DNA from: Parietichytrium sp. I65-24A
Lineage: Eukaryota; Sar; Bigyra; Thraustochytrida; Thraustochytriidae
Direction of reading: 5' to 3'
Assembly (NCBI GenBank): GCA_012862575.1
Contig: BLSF01000028.1
Location: 248,001 to 312,000, forward strand
Length of the DNA stretch: 64,000 nt
Translations under genes and position numbers: made by a program
The notes under the pieces: model-generated
The model's input: the letters and a program-made list of their open reading frames with translations, nothing else
The model's database searches: none
What the model was told of the DNA's origin: nothing
Part shown: positions 21,875 through 32,708 of the stretch, piece by piece
Layout of the letters: every line of letters starts with the position of its first letter
Numbering within the stretch: the first letter of the stretch is position 1

Positions 21875-24064
21875 ATGCGCGGGCCGCAATGGTACCTGGC
21901 CGCGTTGGTGGCGTCCTGGCAGGTCACGACGCCGGTCGATGGGAAGATGTTCACAGACGGCTTGCTCAACATGATGAAACGAGCGGTGAGAGCCAAGGGG
22001 TTGAATGAAAAGAGCCTGGAACCGTCGCTGGACGTTCTCTCGAGAGCGGCGGAGAGATCCTCGCTGCTGTACGAGCACCTCACGGAGCTGCAGAGCCGAA
22101 AGGCATGGAGTGAAAGCTCTTCGCACGAATGCTTTGATGTGGTGTTCCCTGACAATCAGCCTATTGGCGTTCTCTTTGAGGAGCGCGGAGATGTGTTTGT
22201 GGTGCGGGAGATGAGTCCCACCGGTCTTGCAAAGAAGTCGGGACTAGTCAACCCAGGGGACTTATTCGTTGCGCTCAACTACAACGGCTTGGAAGGGTTG
22301 GATCTTCATGTAAGTTGGCTGATCGTCACAGCACCTTTTTGCTGATGGAACTTTACTAACAGATGAAAAATATCGACACGGCGCCGTTTCTGCAGGGCCT
22401 TTCCGAGAAGATTATCGCCATCAAAGGAAATCGAGTCTTTCGAATGTGCCGGCCGCCTGCAATAGTTCATCAAGCCCCCCAGACGGCGACCCCTTCAAAT
22501 TCCAAAAACAGTGCACGCCCCACAGCTCCAGCCGGTCATACATTTAAGGTAATTTTCCAGGGAGTGCGGTCCCTGGGAATAAATATTCTCGAAGACTTGT
22601 CGATTCAGGCAGTCAGCGAAAAGAGCCCGGCGTTCAATCGCGTGTTTGAGGGCGACTTTTTGATCGGTGTGAACGGGGTTTCCGTGAAAGGCAAAAAGTT
22701 TGAGGAGGCCGTCTCCATCATCCAGGCGTCAAGCTCTCCGATTGTTCTGGAGTTCTTCACAAAACGAAAGGACGGAAGAAACGCTGGTGCTTCGGAAGAA
22801 GCTCTCTCAAATATTGAGCACCAAAGCGCACAACCGAGCAATGCAGACCATCGTGGATCCCAGGCGGAGCTAGTGCTGGCTAGCCCGCCGATACTCGCAG
22901 GCTCGCGGTACAAGGTGACGCTGGCTGAATTTGGAGCGGCCCCGTCTTGTTCCATGAATAATATTACGTTGGCAAATCCAGCAAAGTTGTCTATGGGATG
23001 CAAAGTGCCGAAGGCAGACACTGTATACGCTGAAAACTCTATCATGCTTGTCCTTCGAGGTGAATGCACGTTTGTGAACAAAGCGCGGGTCGCTAAGCAG
23101 GTACGTTGCAAAGTTGATTAAGTTGATTTGAGACCGACACCGACGAAGACAGGTGACTGTTCCTGACACAGCTCTTTTTCTCCTGCAGCTCGGTGCACAT
23201 GGGATTTTGGTGGTCACGCGTTCGTTCGAGCCGATTGTAGCGATGCCCGCTGGAGCAGGCGAGCTGAGCGTGGGGCCCGTCGAAATTCCTGCAGGTATGA
23301 TGAAGTGGACCGACGGCAGCGCACTCGCTGGAATTTTAAAAAACGGTCCGCTACAAGGCGTGCTGACCGGGCCAAAGTGCCCGGACGCCAAGGCAGCCCT
23401 CCAGAACGCTATCGGAGACGGAGGGGCATCTTTGGCGCAAGGTGATGGGGCGGTTGACTATTCAAAGATTGTCATGCCCGACGGGCGGACGCAGGACAGG
23501 TTCCTAGTGCCCAACACTGCGGAGTTGCTGCTCTGGTTCTCGGATCAGAATGACATGATGTCTATCTACGGCATCTACGGTGGCTTTGGCCCAGCATACG
23601 CCAACTATCAGAATGTCCTCCAAGCCGAGCCAGGCTTTCCTTTGTTTGCGCCCGGGAAGATGGACGCTTGCGAGTCTTTTGTTTCAGAGAAACCAAAGTA
23701 CGAGGGAGCCACGGTGATTGCTTATCGTGGTAGCTGCACATATGCCGACAAGGCACTCAATGCCCAATTGGCGGGAGCGAAAGCGCTCATCGTCATCAAC
23801 TCTGAGGACGCCATGTCGCGCCTCTTCACGATGCCGATCCCGCCCGACAAGGCAGCTCTTATAAAGATTCCTGGTCTTTTGATAACCTCTACCGACGGAG
23901 AGCGCATTCGCCAACGGCTACAGCCAGCGCTCCCTGAAGAGTCCGACGAAGATGCGCGGCCGAAGGCGTCCAGTGCCGTGGCCATTTCCAAGCTGTACCG
24001 CAAGGTTTTTTACTACTGCAACCGGAACAAGGGGACCATCTGCGGCATCGACGAGTTCCCTTGA
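21875..24064 (+). CDS. Secreted PDZ-PDZ-PA-PA protein (682 aa)
   Basis: Three exons (21875-22309, 22363-23100, 23189-24064). The 53- and 88-nt introns start GTAAGT and GTACGT, end CAG, and are phase 0. The start MRGPQWYLAALVASW gives a signal peptide; the longer open frame upstream would bury it. Two PDZ-like domains lie at about 85-178 (IGVLFEERGDVFVV, NPGDLFVALN) and 203-280 (LGINILEDLSI, EGDFLIGVNG). Two protease-associated domains follow: about 325-455 (LVLRGECTFVNKARVAKQLGA) and about 535-645 (IAYRGSCTYADKALNAQLAGA). No catalytic domain is visible. PA domains of this Cys/Phe-Lys type usually sit in secretory-pathway proteases and sorting receptors, and PDZ domains are rare in secreted eukaryotic proteins. 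The function is unknown; peptide binding or chaperoning in the lumen is inference. Confidence 0.85.
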
Positions 24065-25041
24065 TGCGGTGCAAAAATTTGAAACTTGTTATCCATGTTT
24101 GAGATGAAACATAACTTGAAAGAGAAATTGCAGTATTCAAAAATCGAAAATCGATTTGCCACCACCTTTGTCAATGCATTCTTCCAAATGCATTCTTCCA
24201 AGTTGTCAAATTTCCATGCCCTCGCTCAATTTTTGTAAACCTTCTGATATCTCTGCATCAATCCGTTCATCCATCCAGTCAACGTGTGCCGTCTTCTCTT
24301 CAACCTCCTTCTCTCGCACCAAGCTTCCCCACACTTACTCCACATGCCTCTTCCCGCGCTGCCGCTATGGTGTACGGCGAGTGACTTCCATTCAGCGAGT
24401 CTGATAATTAACCGCCGTTTTGAGGCAGCGAGTACACGTAACAAAAGCTAGCAGTGGCTCACTGGTTACAGTTTTTTTCCCTCGCCAAAAAAAAAAGAGA
24501 TTGTCAAGCTGTTGAGCAGAGAGATGATCAATCAAAAAAGACACAAGAGAGACCAGAAAGGAGGAAAGAAGAGAGCGCTGCCAAGTTCAGAGGCACACCT
24601 GGTATGCTCAGTACTCGAGTAATCGTTTGTTATGTTATTCATTTTTGAATTTTGTTCAAAGTTTTTATTCGGCACAACAGATCAGACTTTGTCAGTTGGG
24701 AGTACAGTCAGTATTCATTCATTTCATTTCAGGTACCACTTGACCTGCAAAGAAAGACAGAAAGAAAGAAAGAAAGAACGAAAGAAAGAAAGAAATCCAT
24801 CCATCCACCAGCAACTAATACTAGCAGCTCTCTCTCTCTCTATCTCCCACTGTACGCCGACACGTACGCCGCACTCTGTGTCCTCGAGCACCTATATACT
24901 TCTACTCGTGCTCAGCGCGCACCTTTCTCTCCCACGCTCCTCACCTTTCCTTCTCTCTGTCTCTGACTCTGACTCTGACTCTATCCGCTGTCGTCTCACT
25001 TTGTGATTCGGGTTTGCAAGATCTGCGCCAGGCACATCAAA
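24065..25041. other. Spacer upstream of the GC-rich membrane-protein gene
   Basis: Holds the (GAAA)n microsatellite and pyrimidine-rich sequence (CTCT runs, 24825-24985) just upstream of the next ATG, typical of a 5' leader. No gene is seen. Confidence 0.55.
24748..24795. repeat. (GAAA)n microsatellite
   Basis: About 12 AAAG units with two interruptions, 250 bp upstream of the next gene. Confidence 0.9.
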
Positions 25042-26673
25042 ATGTCCGCGGACAGCAGCAGCCTTAGCAGCAGCATTAGCAGCAGCAAGTCCGGCGTGCG
25101 TCACGCGCTGGAGCTGGTTGGCACTGGCGACCATGCCCTTCTTCTTGTTCGCGCGTGCTGGTTGGCCGTCGTGTGCGTGTGGTGCTCCGGTCTCGCGGAC
25201 GCGGCTCTGTTCCTGCTGCTGCTCACCACCGTCGCGTTCGCCGCCATCGTGCCCGCTGCGCTGCCCGCGCTCCGCCTGGCCGCCGCGCAGCTGACCTCCG
25301 CGGCGTGCCCCGCCGTTCCCATCAGTCCCGCGGCGGTCGTGGCGGTCGGCGCGGGGACGGGCGCTGGTCTGTGCGTGCTGCTGTGGCTTGTGGGCCGGCG
25401 TTCCCCAGCTGCGGCGCTGGCGGCGTACGTGGCGGTGGGGTCCTCGCTTTCGGCGTGCGGGGTCCTCGGCGAGTACCCGCTGCGGCTGGCGGTCCCGGCG
25501 GTGGTGGGCGTGGCCAGCGTGGCGTCGAGGCACGCGAGGTACCTGCACCTGGCCAGCGCGGTGGCGGCGTTTCACCTGGCGGCGGCGTACGCGGACACGG
25601 ACGCGGATGCGGATGCGGGGACGGGTCTGTACGCGCGAGAAGTTGGCGCGCTGGCGCTGGTGATGGGGTTTGCGGGACTTGCTGGCGCGGACGCAATGGT
25701 GAGATTGGGCGCGGTGGAGTGGATGGCGATGGTGGGCGAGTCCGCGGTGGTGGTGTTGACGGTGCTGAACGTGGCGCAGATGGGCGCCGCGGAGGTATAC
25801 AAGGTCAAGTTCGCGTTGTTCGATGAGGAGCCGCTCGCGTGGCCCGAGCTCGTGGACGCCGCGTGCCTACCCGCCTGCGCCAGAAGCTTTGAGCTGGCGG
25901 TCCCGGGAATGTTCTGCACGTTCTTCTGCGCCATCACGATGGTCAGGAACGTGGTGGCGCGACGATGCGCGCTGCTGTGGACGCTACTCGCCACAGTCGC
26001 AGTGTCGCTGGCGGCGATGGCTGCGCTGGCTAGCGCGGGCAGGATTCACAGGGTGCTGGAGCCCAACATCACGGCTGTGATTCTAGCATTCGCGCTCAAG
26101 ATCTCCGAGCGCGTGGGCGCCCTCAACAAGAGCAGTAGCAGCAAGAACATCGAGGGTCTTGCGGTGGACTCGAAGAAGAAGAAGAGCAGCGGGGACTACA
26201 AGCTGCTTGTGTACTGGCGCGGGTCGAGCTCGGGGAAGAAGCGTGCCGGAGATCAAGACGAGAGTGCGCTGCATGACTCGGACGAGCACGGTTCCAAGGA
26301 GCAGATGCGGAGCAGCGACCAGTCGGGGAAAGAGGCTCTGCAAGAGGCGAGTAGCCCAAACTCTGCTGTTAGAACCGAGAAGCAAGCGCAAGACCTGATG
26401 AGCCTAATTGAATTTGACACCAGAGAGCTCGCAAAACTCAAGAAAGAGCACAACAAGTATCGGGACATACTATTCCGCCAGGAAGCGTTGATGTGCGGGC
26501 TCAACCCATCTGGCAAACAGGCTGAGGTTGAGAGGAACAAGAAGGAGCGCATTACTACCAAGCTTCGACAAATGTCCAACAGCGTGCAGAATCTCGAGAA
26601 GCAAATTCGAAGCAACCAGGACAAAGTCAAAGAATATGCTGAGAACGTCGAAGCGCACATGAAGAGCGCATAA
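25042..26673 (+). CDS. Multipass membrane protein with C-terminal coiled coil (543 aa)
   Basis: The start was set at ATG 25042 (MSADSSSLSS); the open frame extends upstream only to a GTG. Residues of about 30-355 hold eight to ten hydrophobic, Ala/Val-rich segments. Residues 360-455 are a charged, Ser-rich linker, and residues of about 455-543 form a coiled coil (FDTRELAKLKKEHNKYRD, NLEKQIRSNQDKVKEYAE). No transporter or receptor signature is recognised; a seven-plus-TM receptor-like or channel-like protein is possible. The first 1.1 kb is markedly GC-rich (third positions nearly all G/C), while the 3' third has ordinary composition. Function unknown. Confidence 0.75.
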   Translation: MSADSSSLSSSISSSKSGVRHALELVGTGDHALLLVRACWLAVVCVWCSGLADAALFLLLLTTVAFAAIVPAALPALRLAAAQLTSAACPAVPISPAAVVAVGAGTGAGLCVLLWLVGRRSPAAALAAYVAVGSSLSACGVLGEYPLRLAVPAVVGVASVASRHARYLHLASAVAAFHLAAAYADTDADADAGTGLYAREVGALALVMGFAGLAGADAMVRLGAVEWMAMVGESAVVVLTVLNVAQMGAAEVYKVKFALFDEEPLAWPELVDAACLPACARSFELAVPGMFCTFFCAITMVRNVVARRCALLWTLLATVAVSLAAMAALASAGRIHRVLEPNITAVILAFALKISERVGALNKSSSSKNIEGLAVDSKKKKSSGDYKLLVYWRGSSSGKKRAGDQDESALHDSDEHGSKEQMRSSDQSGKEALQEASSPNSAVRTEKQAQDLMSLIEFDTRELAKLKKEHNKYRDILFRQEALMCGLNPSGKQAEVERNKKERITTKLRQMSNSVQNLEKQIRSNQDKVKEYAENVEAHMKSA

Positions 26674-26918
26674 TTGTAGGTAGAGCGATTGTGCTACTCC
26701 GTTTTTGTGTTTGCTTCTTTCGGTTTCCTAGACTTTTGCCGCTACTTTTCTTCTGTATCCTTACTCTGCGCAGTTGTTTTTTTCGGGCTGCACTTTCCCG
26801 GTACGATACAATAGGTATCTATCTCCTCGTTTGCTCTCTTCTTGTTCAATGAAAATTCAGATGACCACAACTTCGATATACTTGAGTTGGCTTAGTCACT
26901 AATGTTAATTGTATTCTT

Positions 26919-29900
26919 TCAAAGCTCCAACTCGGCCGGGTTCCCTTTCTGTTCTTCCTCGTCCACGGCCTCTTCAACAGTTTTCAGCGTCTCGTACACC
27001 GAGGCGCTGTACATCAGCTGATGAGCTGCCTCTGTAAGGGCCGCTTTCCGGAGCACCTGAGGCGCAAGGGAACCACTGATCAGAGCACTTCGCTTGAGCT
27101 CGAGAATTTTCGCCTTTCGGTGGTTGCTGAGCATATTCTGCTGCCTCATCACTCGTTTCCTTATCAAAGACATGCCCATGAAACCGTGGTGCTCGACCTC
27201 CAGGTTTTCACGCAAGGTCTGTTCCAGCGAACCAGGCTCCGACAACTGTCCGCTTCCCGAGCTTCTCCGACTCGTGCCAAGAGAGAGCAGTCGCTTCTCC
27301 GCAGCCTCCTCCATAGCATTCTGGCTTTCCACGACGCGATCAAGCTCTGAGGACTCCGAGTGCATTGTCTTTACGCTGAGGTTGTTCATGGCCTTGGACG
27401 CCCCAGCAAGTCCTAGGACTGCACCGCGGTCTCTCGGGGCAGACGCCGCACTCATATGCGAAATGCGCCGGTGATCGCGAACCACCGAAGCTCGCCCTGC
27501 TGCAAGGCGCTTGAGCATTGGCACCTCCACGATCAACTCCTGCTCTCTGGGCTCCAGGCTGGGCTTCAGGCTACGATTGTGCAGTGCGTCCCAATCCATC
27601 GATGGAAGTCCCGCAGCATGGTGCTCACCGAAGAACGGGTGTAAAAGCGCCGTGCGGGGGCCAGAAATGCTGCCGCCCAATCGAAAAAAGGCGCTGGGGT
27701 CCAACAGAGCAGCAGTAAATGTAGCAAAATGATGCCACGCCGCCCGCTGACCGGGGATTCTGCTGATCGAGTCTTGACTGATGGCCTTCAAGAATTGGTC
27801 ATTTCTGCGCGTCCCCAGAGCCTCGAAGTTTTCCTGGCCCACGACCTTGTTGCGAGACTCAAAGTCGAGTACATTTGAAATAATCATGTCCATTCGAACA
27901 TTCTTTTCGTCAACACTTTCAAAAGGTGTTAGACCTGTCGCTAATTTGTACAAGAGACAACCTAGAGCCCACCAGTCCACAGCCAAACCGTACCCACTTG
28001 AACGGCCGGTCGACAAGGCAGCGAGCTCAGGAGCCATGTACCTTGGCGTTCCCACAAACGTGGTCGTGCGTGAGGATCGGTGTTGAAGCTGCTTTGAAAT
28101 GCCAAAGTCCGACAACTTTGCAAACCCGTGGTGATCTAGCATGACGTTTACAGTTTTCAAGTCGCGATGGCAAATGTTATTTTCGGCAAGGTGCTTCAAC
28201 GCAGCCACTAGGCAAGCGGAGATGAAACGAATTTCGTCGAACTGCAGGCATCCGAGGGGTCCGCATCTATTCGGCTCTGCTTTCCGTGCGATCAAATACG
28301 GGTCTAATTTGCCGCCCAAAACTGGCTCAAGAGCAACAAACAAGATGTTTCCTCGATCTTCCCAGGCGCTGAGGATTCTTGTGACAAAGGGTGAGTCCAA
28401 TTGGCTCATGACGCTCTGCTCAGTAAAGGCATACCGTCCCATGCCTTGCTTGTTGGCTTTGCGCAGGTTGACGCCTTTGATCACACAGAGCTGCTTGGTA
28501 GGCTCGTGGAGGGCGAGGTACACTTTAGAAGTTGATGTCTCGTGGAGCGTGTTGAGCACACGAAGAGTGGAGCGGTTGATCGTGCGAGCTAAGGAGACCC
28601 GGTTTGGATGGAACGTGCCATCTGCGCGCTGACCAAAGTCGAGCATATCGTGCAGCAGCAAAAAATTCGAACTCATGGAAAACGGCTGGTGGCCCACGCC
28701 GACGCTAGAGTCAACAAAGCTTCCGGCTCGTTCTCCCTTTTTTCGTAGCCTCTCGCGTCGGAGCCGGACCGCCTCGTCCGTGCTGAGCGACGGGCTGCCC
28801 ACAACACTCGAGGAAGGGCCGTCTCGTGAAGGCATATTGCTGCCGTAGTATGAACTGCGAATGCGATCAAGGACACCCAATTCCCTCAAGAGGTCAACCG
28901 AAATTCGCGCACAGATAACAGTCCCAATGGCTGTGCATGTATTCGTCTGAACCGAAATATCAAACTCCAGTGAGTCTTCGCCAAAGGTTTCTCCCTCCAC
29001 AAGAATGACGTAAGCCACTCCGGCTTCTAGCAAGTTGTCCTTCTCCTCATTGGCAGCTACCAGAGCTTCTGGCGACAGGCACTGCTGCGAGATGCCTCTC
29101 TTGAGGTACTTTCTCGAGCCCGCCATCATGGCTTTTCCATCCATGACTGGTCTTGAATCTGCCGAGTCATTCTCCTCGTCCAGACTTTTTGAGTGTAGCT
29201 CTATAAGACTTCGGGATGACGCACCAACAAGTTTTGACATTCGCTTCGCTTTAAGTTTTTCTGAGCGAGGGCGGCGCTCAGTCGAAATTTGGGTTGAAGC
29301 AAGGTTTTCCAAACAAACTACGCCACTAAGGATCACGTACACGCCCTCGTCAACGGAAGAACCTTGTGAAAGAATTGGATCTTTGTCTTCAAAACAGACG
29401 ACTTGAGCCTGCTCCACAACGCACGAGATATCGTCAAAGCTAAGGGAGGCAAAAAGTGGTGATGCTTGAAGGACGTCATTGCAGTATCCGGCACCAATGC
29501 TCTGCGCCAAGGAGATTGGTATACTTCCGCTTCCTGGTGCCGAGAAGGTTTCTGACGGGCAGACCTTGTCCCAGTCCAGGAAGAGAACTTCAACATCGTC
29601 ATAATTGCCGGCAACAATATCCACACCAACAAGCGGACGATAGGAGACTGCTTCTGGACGTGTAAAGAGAAAAAGGCTACCCCCCAACCCATCTCCTTGC
29701 GTGAACCATGCAATTTGGTTCAGGTCGTCTGCCACCAGGCGCTCGCGCGATATCATCTCTCTTTCTTCCTTGCTTTGATACTCCATCACAAAGTCTGCGG
29801 GTCGGGTATAGGCGACCGTTCCTCGCAACACAATGAAGAGCCCGGGAAGCTCGGTTCCCTGCCTCACAATCACATCTCCGGGGCTATACCGCTTATGAAC

Positions 29901-30881
29901 AATGTGATTGGCCAAAACACTCAGGTGTTCTACTGGTGCCTCTCTGAGAAAAGAGAAGCGCTGGAGCCACTCCATCCGTCTCTGGAGGCTCTCAATAATT
30001 CGGTTTCTCTCGCTGAGTCGAGTTGAAATTTCCTGGAACTGTAGTCTGTGAACAGCCAGAAGCATTGTTTCCTTAGTTGCGACGGCGGTCCAAGTATGGG
30101 GATTGTTAATGAGCACACAATGCGAGCCAATCACCTTCCCAGCTCCTAGACGCCGGCTCGCCCCAGATTTGCCCAACCGTCTTATGAGAAAACTGGCTCC
30201 CTTCTTGTAATCATTGTCTTCGATAGCTTCCACCGCACCAGAGGCCTCCAGCATTGCATTACCCTTCTGACTCTTTTGGCTCCCCTTTGACCGGAAGCTT
30301 CGCGGGGTTTCGGCCGAATCAGTCTCGTCAGGCTCGTTCAGAAAGCCATCGAGAGAAAATTCGGCCTCCAGTTCGGCAGCGTCCATATCCTCAACCTCTT
30401 CGTTCATCAGATCGCCCACCAGTTTATTCATAGACTTTTCCATGGCTTTGCGGGAGCGTTTAGGGAGGGTCCTTCCCAGCTTTTTGGACGCCTTGATCTC
30501 GCCACGGATCACCACAAACATGACCTGCCCCACCGACCCGGCGTCAAATATGAGTTGGCCTTTCTTGGCGAAAACTGGAACCGCATGTTCGAATAGGGCA
30601 TTACAGAGCTCGTCCTTAATGGTCTTAAACAGTACGGACCCTCGCAGCCCTTGCGCAAAACGATTTCGCGCCTCCTCTTCCTCCACTTGACTTGCAAGTC
30701 TCTGCAGCGCCTTCACTGTCGGCGCATCCTTCCTGCCCCTCTTCAAGGATCCCACTTTGTAGCTTAGTGACAAGCCGCTTCGCACGCGCTGCACGTATGC
30801 CGACTGCTGCTGTCGCTGTTGTTGTTGCTGCTGCTTGGTCTTGTTTTGCTGAGCAGCCGCATTTGCTTCCTTCTGAGGCAT
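26919..30881 (-). CDS. Protein kinase with three cyclic-nucleotide-binding-like domains (1320 aa)
   Basis: A single exon. ATG 30881 (MPQKEANAAAQQ) was chosen; the frame opens 17 codons earlier at GTG. After a Gln-rich start come three CNB-fold regions: about 80-290 (with a long acidic insert), 305-440 and 470-670 (FGEDSLEF). All lack the Arg of the phosphate-binding cassette. The kinase domain (about 778-1085) has Lys802 in CVIKG, Glu821, HRDLK (905-909), DFG (925-927) and PRYMAPE, but the Gly-rich loop is replaced by ETSTSKVY. An AGC-like end (RLGG, LLHPFFGEHH, DWDAL) follows. A PKG-like enzyme with CNB domains and kinase in one chain is the closest architecture. Ligand responsiveness is doubtful. 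The C-terminal 230 residues are basic and unassigned. Confidence 0.88.
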   Translation of the reverse strand: MPQKEANAAAQQNKTKQQQQQQRQQQSAYVQRVRSGLSLSYKVGSLKRGRKDAPTVKALQRLASQVEEEEARNRFAQGLRGSVLFKTIKDELCNALFEHAVPVFAKKGQLIFDAGSVGQVMFVVIRGEIKASKKLGRTLPKRSRKAMEKSMNKLVGDLMNEEVEDMDAAELEAEFSLDGFLNEPDETDSAETPRSFRSKGSQKSQKGNAMLEASGAVEAIEDNDYKKGASFLIRRLGKSGASRRLGAGKVIGSHCVLINNPHTWTAVATKETMLLAVHRLQFQEISTRLSERNRIIESLQRRMEWLQRFSFLREAPVEHLSVLANHIVHKRYSPGDVIVRQGTELPGLFIVLRGTVAYTRPADFVMEYQSKEEREMISRERLVADDLNQIAWFTQGDGLGGSLFLFTRPEAVSYRPLVGVDIVAGNYDDVEVLFLDWDKVCPSETFSAPGSGSIPISLAQSIGAGYCNDVLQASPLFASLSFDDISCVVEQAQVVCFEDKDPILSQGSSVDEGVYVILSGVVCLENLASTQISTERRPRSEKLKAKRMSKLVGASSRSLIELHSKSLDEENDSADSRPVMDGKAMMAGSRKYLKRGISQQCLSPEALVAANEEKDNLLEAGVAYVILVEGETFGEDSLEFDISVQTNTCTAIGTVICARISVDLLRELGVLDRIRSSYYGSNMPSRDGPSSSVVGSPSLSTDEAVRLRRERLRKKGERAGSFVDSSVGVGHQPFSMSSNFLLLHDMLDFGQRADGTFHPNRVSLARTINRSTLRVLNTLHETSTSKVYLALHEPTKQLCVIKGVNLRKANKQGMGRYAFTEQSVMSQLDSPFVTRILSAWEDRGNILFVALEPVLGGKLDPYLIARKAEPNRCGPLGCLQFDEIRFISACLVAALKHLAENNICHRDLKTVNVMLDHHGFAKLSDFGISKQLQHRSSRTTTFVGTPRYMAPELAALSTGRSSGYGLAVDWWALGCLLYKLATGLTPFESVDEKNVRMDMIISNVLDFESRNKVVGQENFEALGTRRNDQFLKAISQDSISRIPGQRAAWHHFATFTAALLDPSAFFRLGGSISGPRTALLHPFFGEHHAAGLPSMDWDALHNRSLKPSLEPREQELIVEVPMLKRLAAGRASVVRDHRRISHMSAASAPRDRGAVLGLAGASKAMNNLSVKTMHSESSELDRVVESQNAMEEAAEKRLLSLGTSRRSSGSGQLSEPGSLEQTLRENLEVEHHGFMGMSLIRKRVMRQQNMLSNHRKAKILELKRSALISGSLAPQVLRKAALTEAAHQLMYSASVYETLKTVEEAVDEEEQKGNPAELEL

Positions 30882-32708
30882 TGCCCTGGAGATCCAATTC
30901 CAAAGCTTTAAAAACTTATACTTTTCTTCCACAAACCGGTTTCAACCTTTGAGGCCGCTCTGGCGGGCCTCTCCGGACTTTCAAGCTTTTCAAGCCTTTC
31001 AAATATTCGGCCGTCTCGTCTTAGTCCACCAAATTCCGAACCACCGCCAACTCTTTGTTCTATCCCGCACGGTCAGGTGTGCGACAGCGTCAAACAAGCG
31101 TGCGATCCCCCAACGACACGAAAAGAAAAGAAACTTCTCCTGCCCGCCCTCCCACCTCCGTGTGTCCTCGCCCCGCACCTACCGGCGGTGCAGGTAATGA
31201 CTAGCTCGCGTTAGGAGTGCGCGCGTACACTGACTCGCAGTGTGGCGTTGCCGTGAATGGTGTTGCTCACACTCTTCGGGCTCACTGGGTTTGTGTGTCC
31301 TATAGTTTATGCTGGCAAGGGATAGGCCGCGCTGCATCAAGCGTGGTGTCAACTTGTATAGTGTGCGTAGTGGAGAGAGGGAGATGAATAGACCAGATCG
31401 ATAGTTAGATAGATGGATAGATTGGGGATTAGAGAAGCTTGTGGTGAGACTGGTTGCGAATGATGTCAATGCTGAGAATGTTGTGAGATGCTCGAGTATT
31501 TTTAACTTCAAGTTGGAGATCTTCAACCTGTTCTGATCATTCATTTCGCAATCATCTGATCTTGAGTTTCGCTGCACGACCTTCTCTTGGCCAGCCAACT
31601 GAGAAGTAACTTGACAGTCGGTACTGTACTGAGTACTGACTGTGAGTACCGTGACTGGCCTTTTTTTGGAAAGTGGCACGAGCTGAGCTCCGTGGTGCTT
31701 GTTGCTGTTTGCTAAGCACGCCCGTAGGCCTGCAGGTCCGCCGTGGAGGCTTGCGCGTACCGTCCCTTGAAAGTTGAAAATGAACTTCGAAGAATGTGAG
31801 TGGGTGTCGCGCATTTGGCTGGTTCAAAAACCAGCAATGAGTTTCTCTTCTCACAGTCAATACATTTTTTTGTCAGTATTTCTTTACATGCAGATACATG
31901 CAGTCACGTGCATGCAGGTCTGTCAGTCTGGTAAGCACCACCACGTGGTGAACACCCAAAGAAGAATTCACTGACAGAGAAAATGTCCTTCACTATAGTT
32001 TACCCTTATGCACATAAGAGTTCCCTCCTAGTACCATCATTAAGCGTCCTTAAGTTTCTCTATTTCCCATCCAGACACTACTGCATCGAATGGTAGATGA
32101 AGCTACTGAATCGGGTAATAGAACAGACAGGGTGTGCGCTAAATAACACCAATAGTTACCAGTAAGGTCCGGAGAAAGTTACTTTTGTATCTACACTAAC
32201 TTATCTAATGCAAGAGGGAGGAGCTGGTGTGTACCTACTGAGTTTCAGCTAACTGTAAAGAGCGATTCACACCAGTCCTGCTGCAGGACATGCAGGTGTC
32301 TGAAAAGTGAGGTCACTAGATACAAGAATTTTGCACGCTTTGCGAGCTCAGCATCGAAAGTCGATGGAGGATGGAGGATGGAACCCGCAAAGATTTCACA
32401 CCAGTTGCGGAGACCGAAGCATACTTGCAGACTGGACCAAAGAAGCATTGGCAAAATTGTTTTGCTCTCTTTTTTGTTCCAGTGGATGATGGCAGGTGAT
32501 ACTGTTCCATTAATTCTTTTCGCGAGACCGTCCAGGCAGCCGAGAACTCGACAAACACCTATGTCGTATGGTTTTTAAGTATCAAGGAGAGAAGCAGTGC
32601 GGAAAGATATTCGAAGAGGATTTTTGAGTGGAACACATAGATCAAGAAAGGAGAGACAGCGTGTTTGACAAATTAAAGAAACGGAATAATAGTAAGCGGT
32701 GACAGAGT
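30882..32708. other. Spacer: kinase promoter and CNB-RGS 3' flank
   Basis: Holds the 5' flank of the kinase gene, one clear copy of the recurring near-palindrome (31631-31650) and a CTA/TAG-rich tract near 31990-32230. No gene is supported. Confidence 0.5.
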
